Positions 25,020 through 34,552 of a DNA stretch of 64,000 nt are shown piece after piece; position 1 is the stretch's first letter; every line of letters begins with the position of its first letter. The position numbers and the translations under genes are program-made. Origin of the DNA: Scandinavium manionii. Lineage in GTDB: Bacteria; Pseudomonadota; Gammaproteobacteria; Enterobacterales; Enterobacteriaceae. The notes under the pieces are model-generated. The model saw only the letters and a list, made by a program, of their open reading frames with translations, was not told the DNA's origin and ran no database searches. The DNA lies in NCBI RefSeq assembly GCF_024764775.1, contig NZ_JALIGC010000038.1, positions 372,001 through 436,000 on the forward strand, read 5' to 3'.

Positions 25020-25873
25020 CACGCGACCTCCACCAATCCAGCATTTGCCATGCGCGTGAGCACCCAGTCGCGGGCTTTAATCACTTCAGCCAGAGGGTCC
25101 TCCGCCGTTTCGCTCCACATTTCAATCAGATATGGCCCGTGATAGCCGCTCTGTTTTAAGGTACTGAAGCATTGTTCAAATTCCACGACACCCGCGCCAA
25201 ACGGCACATTTTTGAAGACGCCCGGTTGTGTATCTTTGACGTGAACCGCCACGATATGCCCTATGCCCGCCTGTAGCTCCATTTGCACATCGTTTTCCCA
25301 TGCCGACAAGTTGCCAATATCTGGGTAAATCTGGAACCACGGGTTATTGAGATAATGGGCGTACCCCAATGCTTTGCTGATGGAGTTCATCAGCGGGTAA
25401 TCCATGATTTCCATTGCCAGCGTCACCTGCGCCCGACTCGCCATTTCAACGCATTCTTTCAGCCCTTCGCGAAAGCGGCGACGCGTTTCATTATTCGCCT
25501 GCTGGTAATAGACGTCATAACCTGCCAGTTGAATCACCCGAATACCGACATCCTGCGCGAACTGAATCGCCTGGCGCATGATCGTCAGGCCCTGCTGGCG
25601 CACCGCATCGTCCTCACTGCCGAGCGGAAAACGACGATGAGCGCTCAGGCACATCGACGGCACCCGCACGCCGGTTTCGGCGACGGCGTTAATTAACGCG
25701 AGCTTTTGCTCACGGCTCCAGTCAAGTCGCGAAAGGCGCGCATCGGTCTCATCAATCGACATTTCGACGAAATCAAAACCCAGCGTTTTGGCGAGGCCCA
25801 GACGCTCCAGCCAGCACTCCCCGGCGGGGAGCGCTTTCTCATAGATACCGAGTGGAACCTGTTTCGACAACAT
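25019..25873 (-). CDS. ulaE: L-xylulose-5-phosphate 3-epimerase UlaE
   Basis: 284 residues, E. coli length. TIM-barrel epimerase that converts L-xylulose 5-phosphate to L-ribulose 5-phosphate; metal-binding residues lie in ALAMEIMDYP-like TLAMEIMDYPL and IYPDIGNLSAW. Fifth gene of ulaABCDEF, 9 bp after ulaD and overlapping ulaF by one base. Confidence 0.96.
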   Translation of the reverse strand: MLSKQVPLGIYEKALPAGECWLERLGLAKTLGFDFVEMSIDETDARLSRLDWSREQKLALINAVAETGVRVPSMCLSAHRRFPLGSEDDAVRQQGLTIMRQAIQFAQDVGIRVIQLAGYDVYYQQANNETRRRFREGLKECVEMASRAQVTLAMEIMDYPLMNSISKALGYAHYLNNPWFQIYPDIGNLSAWENDVQMELQAGIGHIVAVHVKDTQPGVFKNVPFGAGVVEFEQCFSTLKQSGYHGPYLIEMWSETAEDPLAEVIKARDWVLTRMANAGLVEVA

Positions 25874-25882
25874 AGCCGCTCC

Positions 25883-26539
25883 TTAGCCCCACAGCTGGGC
25901 GATAGACCGCTTAAACTGACGCGCGGCCTCGACAGGATCTTTTGCATCACGGATGCTACGCCCGGCGATAAATACATGGATGGGAATACCTTTAAACAGC
26001 GGTAAATCGTCCAGGGCCAGACCACCGGTCACAGTAACCTTAAAACCCATATCTGCAAGGCGTTTGATGGCGGTAATATCCGCGTCACTCCACGCCACTC
26101 CCGCCGCCTGTGCATCACGGCTACGGTGATAAACCACCTGCTGAATACCCGCCTGATGCCACTCCTGTGCCTGTTCCCATGTCCAGAATCCCGTCAGTTC
26201 TATCTGTACGTCGCCGTTAAATTCTTTTGCTACGTCCAGCGCACCTTTGGTGGTGTTGATATCCGCGCAGCAAATCACCGTTATCCAGTCGGCATTGGCT
26301 TCAAAACACATCCGCGAGAGGATTTTTCCGGCGTCGGCAATCTTGGCATCCGCGAGCACAATCTTGTGCGGATACAGCGCTTTCAAATCACGCACAGCAC
26401 GAACGCCTTCGGCCACGCAAAGGATGGTGCCGACCTCAATGATATCGACTTCTTCGGCGATCAATCGCGTAGTGGCATACGCATCGGCCATGCTCTGGTT
26501 ATCCAGCGCAACCTGCAACATCGGTAATGAAGAGCTCAT
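25883..26539 (-). CDS. ulaD: 3-keto-L-gulonate-6-phosphate decarboxylase UlaD
   Basis: 218 residues (E. coli 216). Orotidine-5'-phosphate-decarboxylase-suprafamily barrel with the Mg2+/catalytic motif ADAKIADAG (D-x-K-x-x-D). It decarboxylates 3-keto-L-gulonate 6-phosphate to L-xylulose 5-phosphate. An AAGGAAATAC precedes the ATG; it follows ulaC by 12 bp. Confidence 0.96.
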   Translation of the reverse strand: MSSSLPMLQVALDNQSMADAYATTRLIAEEVDIIEVGTILCVAEGVRAVRDLKALYPHKIVLADAKIADAGKILSRMCFEANADWITVICCADINTTKGALDVAKEFNGDVQIELTGFWTWEQAQEWHQAGIQQVVYHRSRDAQAAGVAWSDADITAIKRLADMGFKVTVTGGLALDDLPLFKGIPIHVFIAGRSIRDAKDPVEAARQFKRSIAQLWG

Positions 26540-26551
26540 AGTATTTCCTTG

Positions 26552-27019
26552 TTAAGCACACGCCGCAGTGGCGCTATCAATGAGGTCCAGCACGTCCTGC
26601 TCGGTACGGCAGGCGCGTAAACGGTCGAAGTTGGCTTCGTCTTCAAACAGATTAACGATTTGCATGATGCCCACTTCCTGATGGGTGTTGGCATCCACCG
26701 CCGCCATGGTGATGAGGATATCCACCGGGTCGTTATCTTCATGGTTAAACACCAGCGGCTCCCGCAGCGTGACCAGGGCAAAACCCGTTTTCTTCACGCC
26801 CTCTTCCGGACGACCATGCGGCATGGCGAGGCCTGGTGCGATGACAAAATACGGGCCGTGCTGCGCCACGCCATCCAAAATGGCCTGGTAATATCGCGGC
26901 TCGACAACGTCGGCCTTGACCAGTAAATCGACGCCCAGCTTTACCGCCTCCTGCCAGGTGTTAGCCTGAGCCTGAAGCAGAATCGAGCGGTTATCGGCCA
27001 GCGAATCACGTAGTTTCAT
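26552..27019 (-). CDS. ulaC: ascorbate PTS EIIA component UlaC
   Basis: 155 residues. EIIA of the mannitol/fructose type with the phosphorylated histidine H68 in AMPHGRPEEG. It passes phosphate from HPr to UlaB. Cytosolic. It lies between ulaB and ulaD with a 9-bp gap to ulaB. Confidence 0.96.
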   Translation of the reverse strand: MKLRDSLADNRSILLQAQANTWQEAVKLGVDLLVKADVVEPRYYQAILDGVAQHGPYFVIAPGLAMPHGRPEEGVKKTGFALVTLREPLVFNHEDNDPVDILITMAAVDANTHQEVGIMQIVNLFEDEANFDRLRACRTEQDVLDLIDSATAACA

Positions 27020-27028
27020 ACCGCGTCC

Positions 27029-27334
27029 TTATTTCAGATCCTGAGGAAAATGCGCGGTAATCACTTCCATCAGCTTTGGTCCAAAATCCGCCGCTGACAG
27101 CATGTTGCGCACGCCGACCACATGTTTGTTGCCCGTTACCGTGATTTCACCGGCGATGTGCGTTGAAGCAATAATGACGTCAGCCCCGCTCAGCTCACTT
27201 TTGTATTCGCCCACCGCACAGCTGTTCACTGAGTGATCGACCCCCTGCTGCGTCAGGAACTGATCCACTTTCATCTTCATAATCATGGAACTGCCCTGCC
27301 CGTTACCGCATACCGCCAGAATTCGTACCGTCAT
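27029..27334 (-). CDS. ulaB: ascorbate PTS EIIB component UlaB
   Basis: 101 residues from the ATG at 27334 (MTVRILAVCGNGQGSS), the E. coli length; an upstream ATG would start inside the ulaA 3' end. The phosphorylated cysteine is C9. It transfers phosphate to ascorbate bound by UlaA. The gap to ulaA is 13 bp. Confidence 0.96.
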   Translation of the reverse strand: MTVRILAVCGNGQGSSMIMKMKVDQFLTQQGVDHSVNSCAVGEYKSELSGADVIIASTHIAGEITVTGNKHVVGVRNMLSAADFGPKLMEVITAHFPQDLK

Positions 27335-27347
27335 AATCCAGATCCTT

Positions 27348-28748
27348 TTAGTGGGCAGAAGACTCTGCCAGTTGTTTTTCTGCGTCTTCTTCGGCACGCA
27401 ATGTGCGGCCAGCGAAGACCATATAAGCCAGCGAAATCAAGATAATGACCGCCATAAAGACGATGCCAATAGAGACGAAGCCCTGCATCATCGGCGGAGC
27501 CAGAATCGACCAGTCCGCCATGCCCATCCATGCGCTCATGCCAGTGAGTTTGATAGCCCAGACGCAGCCGAAAATCTCAATCATGCCCATCACCAGACAA
27601 ATTTTGAGCGCAGCGCGCCAGCCGCCAAAGTGGTTAGCAAAGACGCCAATGGTGGCGTTAGAGAAGAACATTGGGATGAAACCTGGAATAATCATGATCG
27701 ACGATCCGCAGCCGATGAGGATGCCAACGGCAATCAGCTGGCCAACAGTGCCCCAGATGAAGCCCCAGACCACAGCGTTCGGCGCGAAGCTGTAGATTGC
27801 AGCGCAGTCGATGGCCAGCACGGCGCCAGGGATCAGGCGCTGCGATATTCCGTTGAAGGCTTCGGACAGTTCAGCCACAAACATGCGCACGCCCTGCACG
27901 ATGATGAATATTGCCACCGCAAACTGGAAACCGGTTTGCAGGATGTAGACAGTCCAGTGCACTTTGCCCGCCATCGCCTGCACCACATCGATGCCGAAGG
28001 AAAGCAAGATGGCACCGAAGAATACGGTCATAACAATTGCCGTAGACACGATATTGTCGTGGAAAATATTCAGCCAGCCAGGCAGCTTCAGATCTTCAAC
28101 GCTCTCCTCTTTCTTACCGAGGTACGGCGCAATTTTGTAGGCAATCCAGGAGGCAAACTGCTGTTGGTGGCCGATAGAGAAACCGCAGTTGTCGGTGACC
28201 TCTTGCGTCGGCTTGTACATCATGTTGGAAGTGATGCCCCAGTAGAGTGACACCAGTACAGCAGTACAAATAATGGTGGTCCACATCGGGTAACCGAGTA
28301 TGTAGAAGAACACGGCAATCAGCCCTGCCTGCTGAAACATGATGTGCCCGGTCAGCATGATGGTACGGATACCGGTGATGCGCCGAAGCAGGACATAAAT
28401 AATATTCAGCGCCAGCGCTATAAGTACCGCGTATCCCACCCAGCTATAGGCATCTCCCATACGCTCGATAGTCGCCATCATCGACGCGTAGGTGTCTGAA
28501 ATAGCGCCATTAATGCCATACACTTCCGACATTTTCGCCACCACCGGCTTGAACGTGCCGGTCAAAATCCCCGACCCTGCCTGCAGCAGCATGAAACCGA
28601 TAATGGTTTTGATGGTGCCTTTAATGATTACGCTCACGCTCTTACGCAGCAGGATGTAGCCCAGACACGTCACTATCCCCAGCAGCAACGGGGCGTTAGT
28701 CATGACCTGATTAAAGAACACGGTAAAGGCGGTGTAGAGGAACGCCAT
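27348..28748 (-). CDS. ulaA: ascorbate PTS permease (EIIC) UlaA
   Basis: 466 residues with about 11 membrane segments; imports L-ascorbate and releases it as the 6-phosphate. The ATG at 28748 (MAFLYTAFTVFFNQVMTNAPLL) is chosen over one 12 bp upstream because GGAG lies 6 bp before it and the N-terminus then aligns with E. coli UlaA (MEILYNIFTVFF). Motifs include GHIMFQQAGL and FGHQQQFASW-like IGHQQQFASWIAYK. First gene of the operon. Confidence 0.95.
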   Translation of the reverse strand: MAFLYTAFTVFFNQVMTNAPLLLGIVTCLGYILLRKSVSVIIKGTIKTIIGFMLLQAGSGILTGTFKPVVAKMSEVYGINGAISDTYASMMATIERMGDAYSWVGYAVLIALALNIIYVLLRRITGIRTIMLTGHIMFQQAGLIAVFFYILGYPMWTTIICTAVLVSLYWGITSNMMYKPTQEVTDNCGFSIGHQQQFASWIAYKIAPYLGKKEESVEDLKLPGWLNIFHDNIVSTAIVMTVFFGAILLSFGIDVVQAMAGKVHWTVYILQTGFQFAVAIFIIVQGVRMFVAELSEAFNGISQRLIPGAVLAIDCAAIYSFAPNAVVWGFIWGTVGQLIAVGILIGCGSSIMIIPGFIPMFFSNATIGVFANHFGGWRAALKICLVMGMIEIFGCVWAIKLTGMSAWMGMADWSILAPPMMQGFVSIGIVFMAVIILISLAYMVFAGRTLRAEEDAEKQLAESSAH

Positions 28749-29112
28749 AATGATCTCCATGGTTGGAATCATCGGGCGAATTGACACCGCCCGGTGTTGT
28801 GTCGCTCACTTTAGTAATCACAAGTAATCACCACAAGATTGAATTTGATTTATTGAGAGTCCGATCGCAAAATATATCCCTGGTTGTTACATGGCTTTCA
28901 TCACATCGTTTTCGACACCAAACAAATCAACGTAACTCAATAATAAAAAACACATTTAAACCATAAGTGATACATATCCGGCTCACAAACCGGTCTATGG
29001 CGTTAGCGATGATTGGCAAAAAGCAGAGTTGCGCTGATGCAAAAGTGGTGTCACTATCAATCAATAATAATCACAATGTGATTTATTTTGACAACTGATA
29101 AGGACGATAACC
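28749..29112. promoter_or_regulatory. divergent ulaA-ulaG control region with putative UlaR operators
   Basis: 364 bp without a gene, AT-rich. A 7-1-7 inverted repeat (AATCACA-A-TGTGATT) lies at 29069-29083 near ulaG. The same half site occurs at 28816-28822 near ulaA with a variant (AATCACC) at 28826-28832. In E. coli UlaR binds several operators in this interval and loops it with IHF. The exact UlaR, CRP and IHF sites are not proven here. Confidence 0.5.
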
Positions 29113-30177
29113 ATGAGCAAAGTGAAGAGCATTACCCGCGAATCCTGGATCCTGAATACTTTTCCGGAGTGGGGAAGCTGGCTGAATGAGGAAATTGAGC
29201 AAGAGCAGGTGGCCTCGGGAACCTTCGCCATGTGGTGGCTGGGCTGCACCGGCATCTGGTTGAAATCTCAGGGTGGCACCAACCTTTGCATCGACTTCTG
29301 GTGCGGTACCGGCAAGCAAAGTCACGGCAACCCGCTGATGAAACAGGGCCACCAGATGCAGCGAATGGCGGGTGTGAAGAAGCTCCAGCCTAACCTGCGT
29401 ACCACGCCGTTTGTGTTGGATCCTTTTGCGATCAGAGAAATTGACGCAGTGCTTTCGACGCATGATCACAACGATCATATCGACGTGAACGTCGCTGCCG
29501 CCGTGATGCAAAACTGCCCCGACGATATCCCGTTCATCGGGCCGCAAACCTGTGTCGATCTGTGGATTGGCTGGGGCGTGCCGCGTGAACGCTGCATCGT
29601 GGTAAAACCGGGCGACGTGGTAAAAGTGAAAGACATTGAAATCCACGCCCTCGATGCTTTTGACCGCACAGCGTTGATAACCTTACCTGCTGAACAAAAA
29701 GCGGCAGGCATTCTGCCGGATGGCATGGACGAACGCGCAGTCAACTACCTGTTCAAAACACCGGGCGGTAATCTCTATCACAGCGGCGACTCTCACTATT
29801 CCAACTACTACGCCAAACACGGCAATGAGCACCAGATCGACGTTGCGCTCGGGTCGTACGGTGAAAACCCACGTGGCATAACCGACAAAATGACCAGCGC
29901 CGATATGCTGCGCATGGCGGAAGCGCTGAACACCAAAGTGGTCATCCCGTTCCATCACGACATCTGGTCCAATTTCCAGGCCGACCCGCAGGAAATCCGC
30001 GTGCTGTGGGAAATGAAGAAAGACCGCCTGAAATATGGCTTCAAACCGTTTATCTGGCAGGTTGGCGGCAAATTCACCTGGCCGCAGGATAAAGACAATC
30101 TGGAATACCACTACCCGCGTGGCTTCGATGATTGCTTCACCACGGAACCGGATCTGCCGTTTAAATCCTTCCTGTAA
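29113..30177 (+). CDS. ulaG: L-ascorbate-6-phosphate lactonase UlaG
   Basis: 354 residues, E. coli length. Metallo-beta-lactamase-fold lactonase, Mn2+-dependent, with the metal motif STHDHNDHIDVN (around residues 117-128) and the later FHHDIWSNFQ. It opens L-ascorbate 6-phosphate to 3-keto-L-gulonate 6-phosphate in the cytosol, the step before UlaD. Divergent from ulaA under UlaR; ulaR follows 127 bp downstream. Confidence 0.97.
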   Translation: MSKVKSITRESWILNTFPEWGSWLNEEIEQEQVASGTFAMWWLGCTGIWLKSQGGTNLCIDFWCGTGKQSHGNPLMKQGHQMQRMAGVKKLQPNLRTTPFVLDPFAIREIDAVLSTHDHNDHIDVNVAAAVMQNCPDDIPFIGPQTCVDLWIGWGVPRERCIVVKPGDVVKVKDIEIHALDAFDRTALITLPAEQKAAGILPDGMDERAVNYLFKTPGGNLYHSGDSHYSNYYAKHGNEHQIDVALGSYGENPRGITDKMTSADMLRMAEALNTKVVIPFHHDIWSNFQADPQEIRVLWEMKKDRLKYGFKPFIWQVGGKFTWPQDKDNLEYHYPRGFDDCFTTEPDLPFKSFL

Positions 30178-30304
30178 GACCGCGCTGGCGCGGCACCGAT
30201 CCGGGGGATGACCGCTGCGCTGGCCTTTTAATCCGACGTTTACTTAGTAATTTCAGGCTATTTCAAATATCATCATTAAAAATCAAGGATCTGCGGAATA
30301 GCTC

Positions 30305-31060
30305 ATGACCGAAGCACAACGGCACCAAATCTTACTCGAACTGCTGGCGCAGACGGGTTTTGTCACTGTCGAACAGGTGATTGAAAAACTGGGGATTTCC
30401 CCTGCCACCGCTCGTCGGGACATCAATAAACTGGATGAAAGCGGCAGGCTGAAAAAAGTACGGAACGGCGCCGAAGCCATCAGCCAACAGCGCCCACGCT
30501 GGACGCCGATGAACATCCACGAAGCGCTGAATCATGATGAAAAGGTGCGTATCGCCCGCGCCGCGTCGCAGCTGGTGAATCCAGGGGAAAGCGTGGTGAT
30601 CAATTGTGGTTCAACCGCATTTCTACTTGGCCGGGAAATGTGCGGCAAGCCAGTACAAATCATCACCAACTATCTGCCGCTGGCGAATTTCCTGATCGAC
30701 CAGGAGCACGACAGTGTGATCATCATGGGTGGCCAGTACGATAAGAGTCAGTCCATCACGCTGAGCCCGCAGGGAAGTGAAAACTCGCTTTATGCCGGGC
30801 ACTGGATGTTCACCAGCGGCAAGGGCCTCACCGCCGACGGGTTATATAAAACCGATATGCTGACCGCGATGGCAGAACAAAAAATGCTGAACGGCGTCGG
30901 GAAACTGGTAGTGCTGGTCGACAGCACCAAAGTCGGTGAGCGCGCGGGCATGCTGTTCAGCCGTGCGGAAGATATCGATATTTTAATCACCGGCAAAGAC
31001 GCTAACCCTGAAATCCTCAAACAGCTTGAAGCTCAGGGCGTCCAGGTTCTGCGCGTTTAG
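30305..31060 (+). CDS. ulaR: DeoR-family repressor UlaR
   Basis: 251 residues, E. coli length. DeoR-type helix-turn-helix (residues about 6-57; TVEQVIEKLGISPATARRDI) and a sugar-phosphate-binding domain. It represses ulaG and ulaABCDEF, with L-ascorbate 6-phosphate as effector in E. coli. It overlaps the convergent yjfP by 4 bp. Confidence 0.95.
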   Translation: MTEAQRHQILLELLAQTGFVTVEQVIEKLGISPATARRDINKLDESGRLKKVRNGAEAISQQRPRWTPMNIHEALNHDEKVRIARAASQLVNPGESVVINCGSTAFLLGREMCGKPVQIITNYLPLANFLIDQEHDSVIIMGGQYDKSQSITLSPQGSENSLYAGHWMFTSGKGLTADGLYKTDMLTAMAEQKMLNGVGKLVVLVDSTKVGERAGMLFSRAEDIDILITGKDANPEILKQLEAQGVQVLRV

Positions 31061-31770
31061 AGGAACTGCTTAAAGAACGCCACCGTCACGTCCAGCGCTT
31101 CCGGCGTGATGCGGTGACGAACGCCTGCTTGCCAGTGGCAGGTGAGCTTGTGGTCCAGTCCCTGCCGTTGCATCGCCTGCTGTAGACGGAACGTCTCAGC
31201 GGCAGGGACGACGTCATCATCTTCGCCGTGCCACAGCAGCAGAGGCCTGGCAGCGAGTTTTTCCAGCTGATGCCCAACGTCCCATTCGGTCAATTCCGCT
31301 GGCATTTCCAGTGAAGGGAACAGCGAGCGAGAAAGTGATGTAAGGTAGCCTGACCCCATCAGACTGGCGACGCATTTTACTTCCGGATGATGCGTCATTA
31401 TCCCCAGCGCCGTCATGCCGCCCATCGATGCGCCCGCCACCGCCAGTCGGTCTTCTTCCAGCCATCCTTTTTCCACGATAGCCTCTTTCAGCACGGCAAA
31501 TTCGTGACAGCTGTTGAGCAGAATGGGCCAGAAGCGCTGCATTCGCCTCGCGCCATCACCGCTAAAACGCGAGCCATGATCGAGCGCATCGGGCATGATC
31601 ACCCGAAAGCCGGCCAGTGCCAGCGTTACGGCAAAATAGCTGTAGACCTGTTTTGACGAGGTAAACCCATGATAAAAAACGATACACGGCAATGCCGAAT
31701 CTGCTTTGCCGTGCGGAAAAGCGTGTAAAACTTCGCTGCCCGCCAGCTTACGCATTTCAAGTTCAATCAT
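31057..31770 (-). CDS. yjfP: YjfP, alpha/beta-hydrolase (esterase)
   Basis: 237 residues. Alpha/beta-hydrolase with the nucleophile elbow GASMGGMTALG (serine about residue 115), LLLWHGEDDDVVPA for the acid and GVRHRI for the histidine. E. coli YjfP (249 aa) has short-chain esterase activity. About 12 residues are missing compared with E. coli, in the loop after SRSLFPSL. Its 3' end overlaps ulaR by 4 bp. Confidence 0.9.
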   Translation of the reverse strand: MIELEMRKLAGSEVLHAFPHGKADSALPCIVFYHGFTSSKQVYSYFAVTLALAGFRVIMPDALDHGSRFSGDGARRMQRFWPILLNSCHEFAVLKEAIVEKGWLEEDRLAVAGASMGGMTALGIMTHHPEVKCVASLMGSGYLTSLSRSLFPSLEMPAELTEWDVGHQLEKLAARPLLLWHGEDDDVVPAAETFRLQQAMQRQGLDHKLTCHWQAGVRHRITPEALDVTVAFFKQFL

Positions 31771-31976
31771 TTATCTTCCTCTTCTTTTATGCTGGTATGA
31801 CACGCTGAGATTTCCCGCGCAAGTTTATCCTTTCCTCACGGCTGCTAATGTTGAGAGGTGGATTACGGTTTTACGATTATTTCATTCGAAAATCGCGCCA
31901 GAGATAACAGTTCGGGAACATTCCCCCTAAACGCAATTTATTAATCACTACACTAATGATTATCAGGAAACGGGAT

Positions 31977-32288
31977 ATGGCTATGCGACGTTTTGCGCCA
32001 ATGCTGCTGGTGCTTTTGCTGTGTGGATGTAGCGTACTTCAGGGAACCCCTGAAGCCCCGCCGCCACTCACCAGTCACCCGCAGGAAATCCAACGGAATC
32101 AGACGGAAGGTCTGCAAAAGATGGGTACGGTCAGTGCCATGGTATACGGTTCACCGATGGATGTGGAATCAGCCATCAAGGCGAAAGTGACCGCTGCCAA
32201 AGCAGATTACTACGTGATCATCATGATTGATGACACTATGGTTCCAGGACAATGGTATTCACAGGCCATATTATATCGCAAACCATAA
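31977..32288 (+). CDS. bsmA: BsmA (YjfO), biofilm peroxide-resistance lipoprotein
   Basis: 103 residues from the ATG at 31977, which lies 9 nt after AGGAA; another ATG at 31956 would only extend the N-terminus. The lipobox LLCGC sits at about residues 13-17, so the product is a lipoprotein. A DUF1471 domain follows (GLQKMGTVSAMVYGSPMDVESAIKAKVTAAKADYYVIIMIDD). E. coli BsmA affects biofilm peroxide resistance. It is followed by yjfN, which carries the same domain type. Confidence 0.88.
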   Translation: MAMRRFAPMLLVLLLCGCSVLQGTPEAPPPLTSHPQEIQRNQTEGLQKMGTVSAMVYGSPMDVESAIKAKVTAAKADYYVIIMIDDTMVPGQWYSQAILYRKP

Positions 32289-32435
32289 GCGGGCATAATT
32301 TAGCCAGCTTTACATTGCTTTTCAGCCGTTCACGTTTCCCGATGCACAATGACGTCATGCCATCCCCTAAGGATGTATGTCTGCGATGGATTGCCCAAGG
32401 CTAACCTCGGGTTACGTGAAATGGAGCTGACGACG

Positions 32436-32696
32436 ATGAAACACGCCTTTGCCTACACATTAGGATTTTCGAACACCACGGCGCAATCTGCAGAGTTTGC
32501 CAGCGCCGATTGTGTGACTGGACTGAATGAAATCGGTCAAATTTCCGTCAATAATATTTCTGGCAGCCTTCAGGACGTCGAACGCGTGATCGCCCTCAAA
32601 GCCGATGAGCAAGGGGCGTCGTGGTACCGTATTATCCAGATGTATGAAGAACAGAACCCAGACAACTGGCGCGTACAGGCCATTCTGTACGCCTGA
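32436..32696 (+). CDS. yjfN: YjfN, DUF1471 small protein (DegP activator in E. coli)
   Basis: 86 residues. From TAQSAEFASADC onwards it is nearly identical to E. coli YjfN (91 aa), a periplasmic protein reported to activate the protease DegP. The N-terminus is different and short (MKHAFAYTLGFSNT), making a weak signal peptide with only a brief hydrophobic stretch. GGAG lies 9 nt before the ATG. An in-frame upstream ATG at 32373 or 32424 would not improve the signal. It converges on aidB. Confidence 0.8.
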   Translation: MKHAFAYTLGFSNTTAQSAEFASADCVTGLNEIGQISVNNISGSLQDVERVIALKADEQGASWYRIIQMYEEQNPDNWRVQAILYA

Positions 32697-32730
32697 GATG
32701 ATGGGCAGACGCTGAGCGCCTGCCCCTGCT

Positions 32731-34353
32731 TTACCCCATCCCGCCTGTCGCCCGCAGCAGTAAATCACTCTGTAAACGCTCATCCAGCAGCATTCCGCCG
32801 CGCGAATCCAGCATCATCCGACACCACGCCTGCGCCATCGGTGGTGACGCCGTTTGCAGCATTTGTGCCCCGCAACCCAGCAGATAGAGCTGCTGCGTGA
32901 TTTCACGCCCCTGCGCTTCCAGCGGTTTACGCAGCCGCTGCTGAAGCTGACGCCAGGCGCGGTCAAAATGCCGGTCCTGGCCTTTGACTTCATTGCATTC
33001 GGCGCTGAGCAGTTCCAGTACGCCCGGCTGTTTCGCCAGCACCCGCAGCACATCGAGGCACATGATATTCCCCGAGCCTTCCCAGATGCTGTTAACCGGC
33101 ATTTCACGGTACAGACGAGGCAGCTCGCTGTCTTCGCAGTAGCCTACCCCGCCGAGCACCTCCATCGCCTCAGCGACAAACGGAATGCCCGCCTTGCAGA
33201 TGGCGAATTTCGCCGTCGGCGTAAAGAGTCTGGCCCATAGCGCGCTCTCGGTGGAAGTCCGGTTATCCCACGCCCGTGCCAGACGAAACAGAAAGGCGGT
33301 TTGCCCTTCCAGTTGCAACGTCATCCGGCTCAATACCTGGCGCATTAACGGCTGCTCGACAAGCGTTTTGCCAAACGCCTGGCGTTGATGCGCGTGATAA
33401 AGCGCCACTGACAGCGCCCGGCGCATCAGGCCGTGGCTGCCCAGCGCGCAATCGAAGCGGGTCAGGCCGCCCATTTTGAGGATCAGGCGGATCCCTTCGC
33501 CTTCTTCGCCCAGCAGCCAGCCGGTTGCATCGGTAAACTCTACTTCGCTGCTGGCGTTGGAGCGGTTGCCGAGCTTATCTTTCAGGCGCTCGAGCCGCAC
33601 CGCATTACGTTGTCCATCAGGCAAGAAGCGCGGGACGAAAAAGCACGACAATCCGCCGCTGGCTTGCGCCAGAATCAGATGCGCATCGCTTTGCGGCACG
33701 GAGAAGAACCATTTATGCCCCACCAGTCGGTACATTACACCGTCGATTTTCTCGGCCCGGGTGGAATTACTCAGCACATCAGAACCACCCTGCTTTTCGG
33801 TCATCCCCATGCCAATCAGCAGCCCGCGCTTTTGGCCGCCGGGCAGCAAATGGGAATCGTAGCGATCGCTCAGTAAGGGTGTGGCCCAGTCGGCAAAGGG
33901 CTTAGGCAGGAATTGCTGTAACAACGGCGTGGCGGCAAAGGTCATTGTCACCGGGCAAAGCGTGCCGGCCTCGACCTGCGCATGCAGCAAAAAACGCGCT
34001 GCGCGGGCAACAAACGAGCCAGACCTCGCGTCCTCTTCCCAGGCCAGATTATGCACCCGGTTGGCACACAGGCCCTGCATCAGCAGGTGCCAGGCCGGAT
34101 GAAAGCGCACATCATCCAGCCGTTCACCCGTGGCGTCGTATCGCAGCAGTTCCGGCGAATTCACGTTGGCGAGTCGCCCGAGTTCCAGCGATTCTGCGGC
34201 CCCTAACTGTTGCCCGATGCTGGCCAGCAAATCGAGATCCCAGCCTGCGCCTTCTCGCATCACCGCCTCGTGCAGCGCGGTGTCGGAAAGGAACAAGTTG
34301 CTGTTATTGAGCGGCATTGGCTGGTTGAACACGGTATGCGTTTGCCAGGACAT
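32731..34353 (-). CDS. aidB: AidB, acyl-CoA-dehydrogenase-like DNA-alkylation response protein
   Basis: 540 residues (E. coli 541). FAD-binding acyl-CoA dehydrogenase fold (GMGMTEKQGGSDV; WKWFFS-like GHKWFFSVPQSDAH; EVLGGVGYCEDSELPR) with a C-terminal DNA-binding extension. Part of the Ada adaptive response to alkylating agents in E. coli. The ATG at 34353 (MSWQTHTVFNQP) aligns with the E. coli start and follows GGAGG. I could not find a clear Ada box upstream. Confidence 0.95.
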   Translation of the reverse strand: MSWQTHTVFNQPMPLNNSNLFLSDTALHEAVMREGAGWDLDLLASIGQQLGAAESLELGRLANVNSPELLRYDATGERLDDVRFHPAWHLLMQGLCANRVHNLAWEEDARSGSFVARAARFLLHAQVEAGTLCPVTMTFAATPLLQQFLPKPFADWATPLLSDRYDSHLLPGGQKRGLLIGMGMTEKQGGSDVLSNSTRAEKIDGVMYRLVGHKWFFSVPQSDAHLILAQASGGLSCFFVPRFLPDGQRNAVRLERLKDKLGNRSNASSEVEFTDATGWLLGEEGEGIRLILKMGGLTRFDCALGSHGLMRRALSVALYHAHQRQAFGKTLVEQPLMRQVLSRMTLQLEGQTAFLFRLARAWDNRTSTESALWARLFTPTAKFAICKAGIPFVAEAMEVLGGVGYCEDSELPRLYREMPVNSIWEGSGNIMCLDVLRVLAKQPGVLELLSAECNEVKGQDRHFDRAWRQLQQRLRKPLEAQGREITQQLYLLGCGAQMLQTASPPMAQAWCRMMLDSRGGMLLDERLQSDLLLRATGGMG

Positions 34354-34552
34354 AGCGCCTCCTTCCTTCATGAGCATCAGCCGTAAGTATGGTCAGCACT
34401 CTGAGGGTCTGCCTATAAAAAGGGTGACAAAAAAGAATCATGCCCGGCTTCGTGAGACTCATCACAGCCACAAGAATTTTAAATTTTCTTATCTGTTTTG
34501 TATGGAATAATTTATTCAATGGTTAATACGATGTGCAACCTCAGGACAGGCT

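Noticed and set aside
27285..28250. 321-codon open frame on the forward strand
   Set aside because: It lies wholly opposite ulaA/ulaB, is rich in His, Asp and Arg, and has no family resemblance; the ula genes on the other strand are certain.
29088..29093. TTGACA as a -35 element for ulaG
   Set aside because: It is only 20 bp before the ulaG start, so a matching -10 and start of transcription would fall inside the gene.
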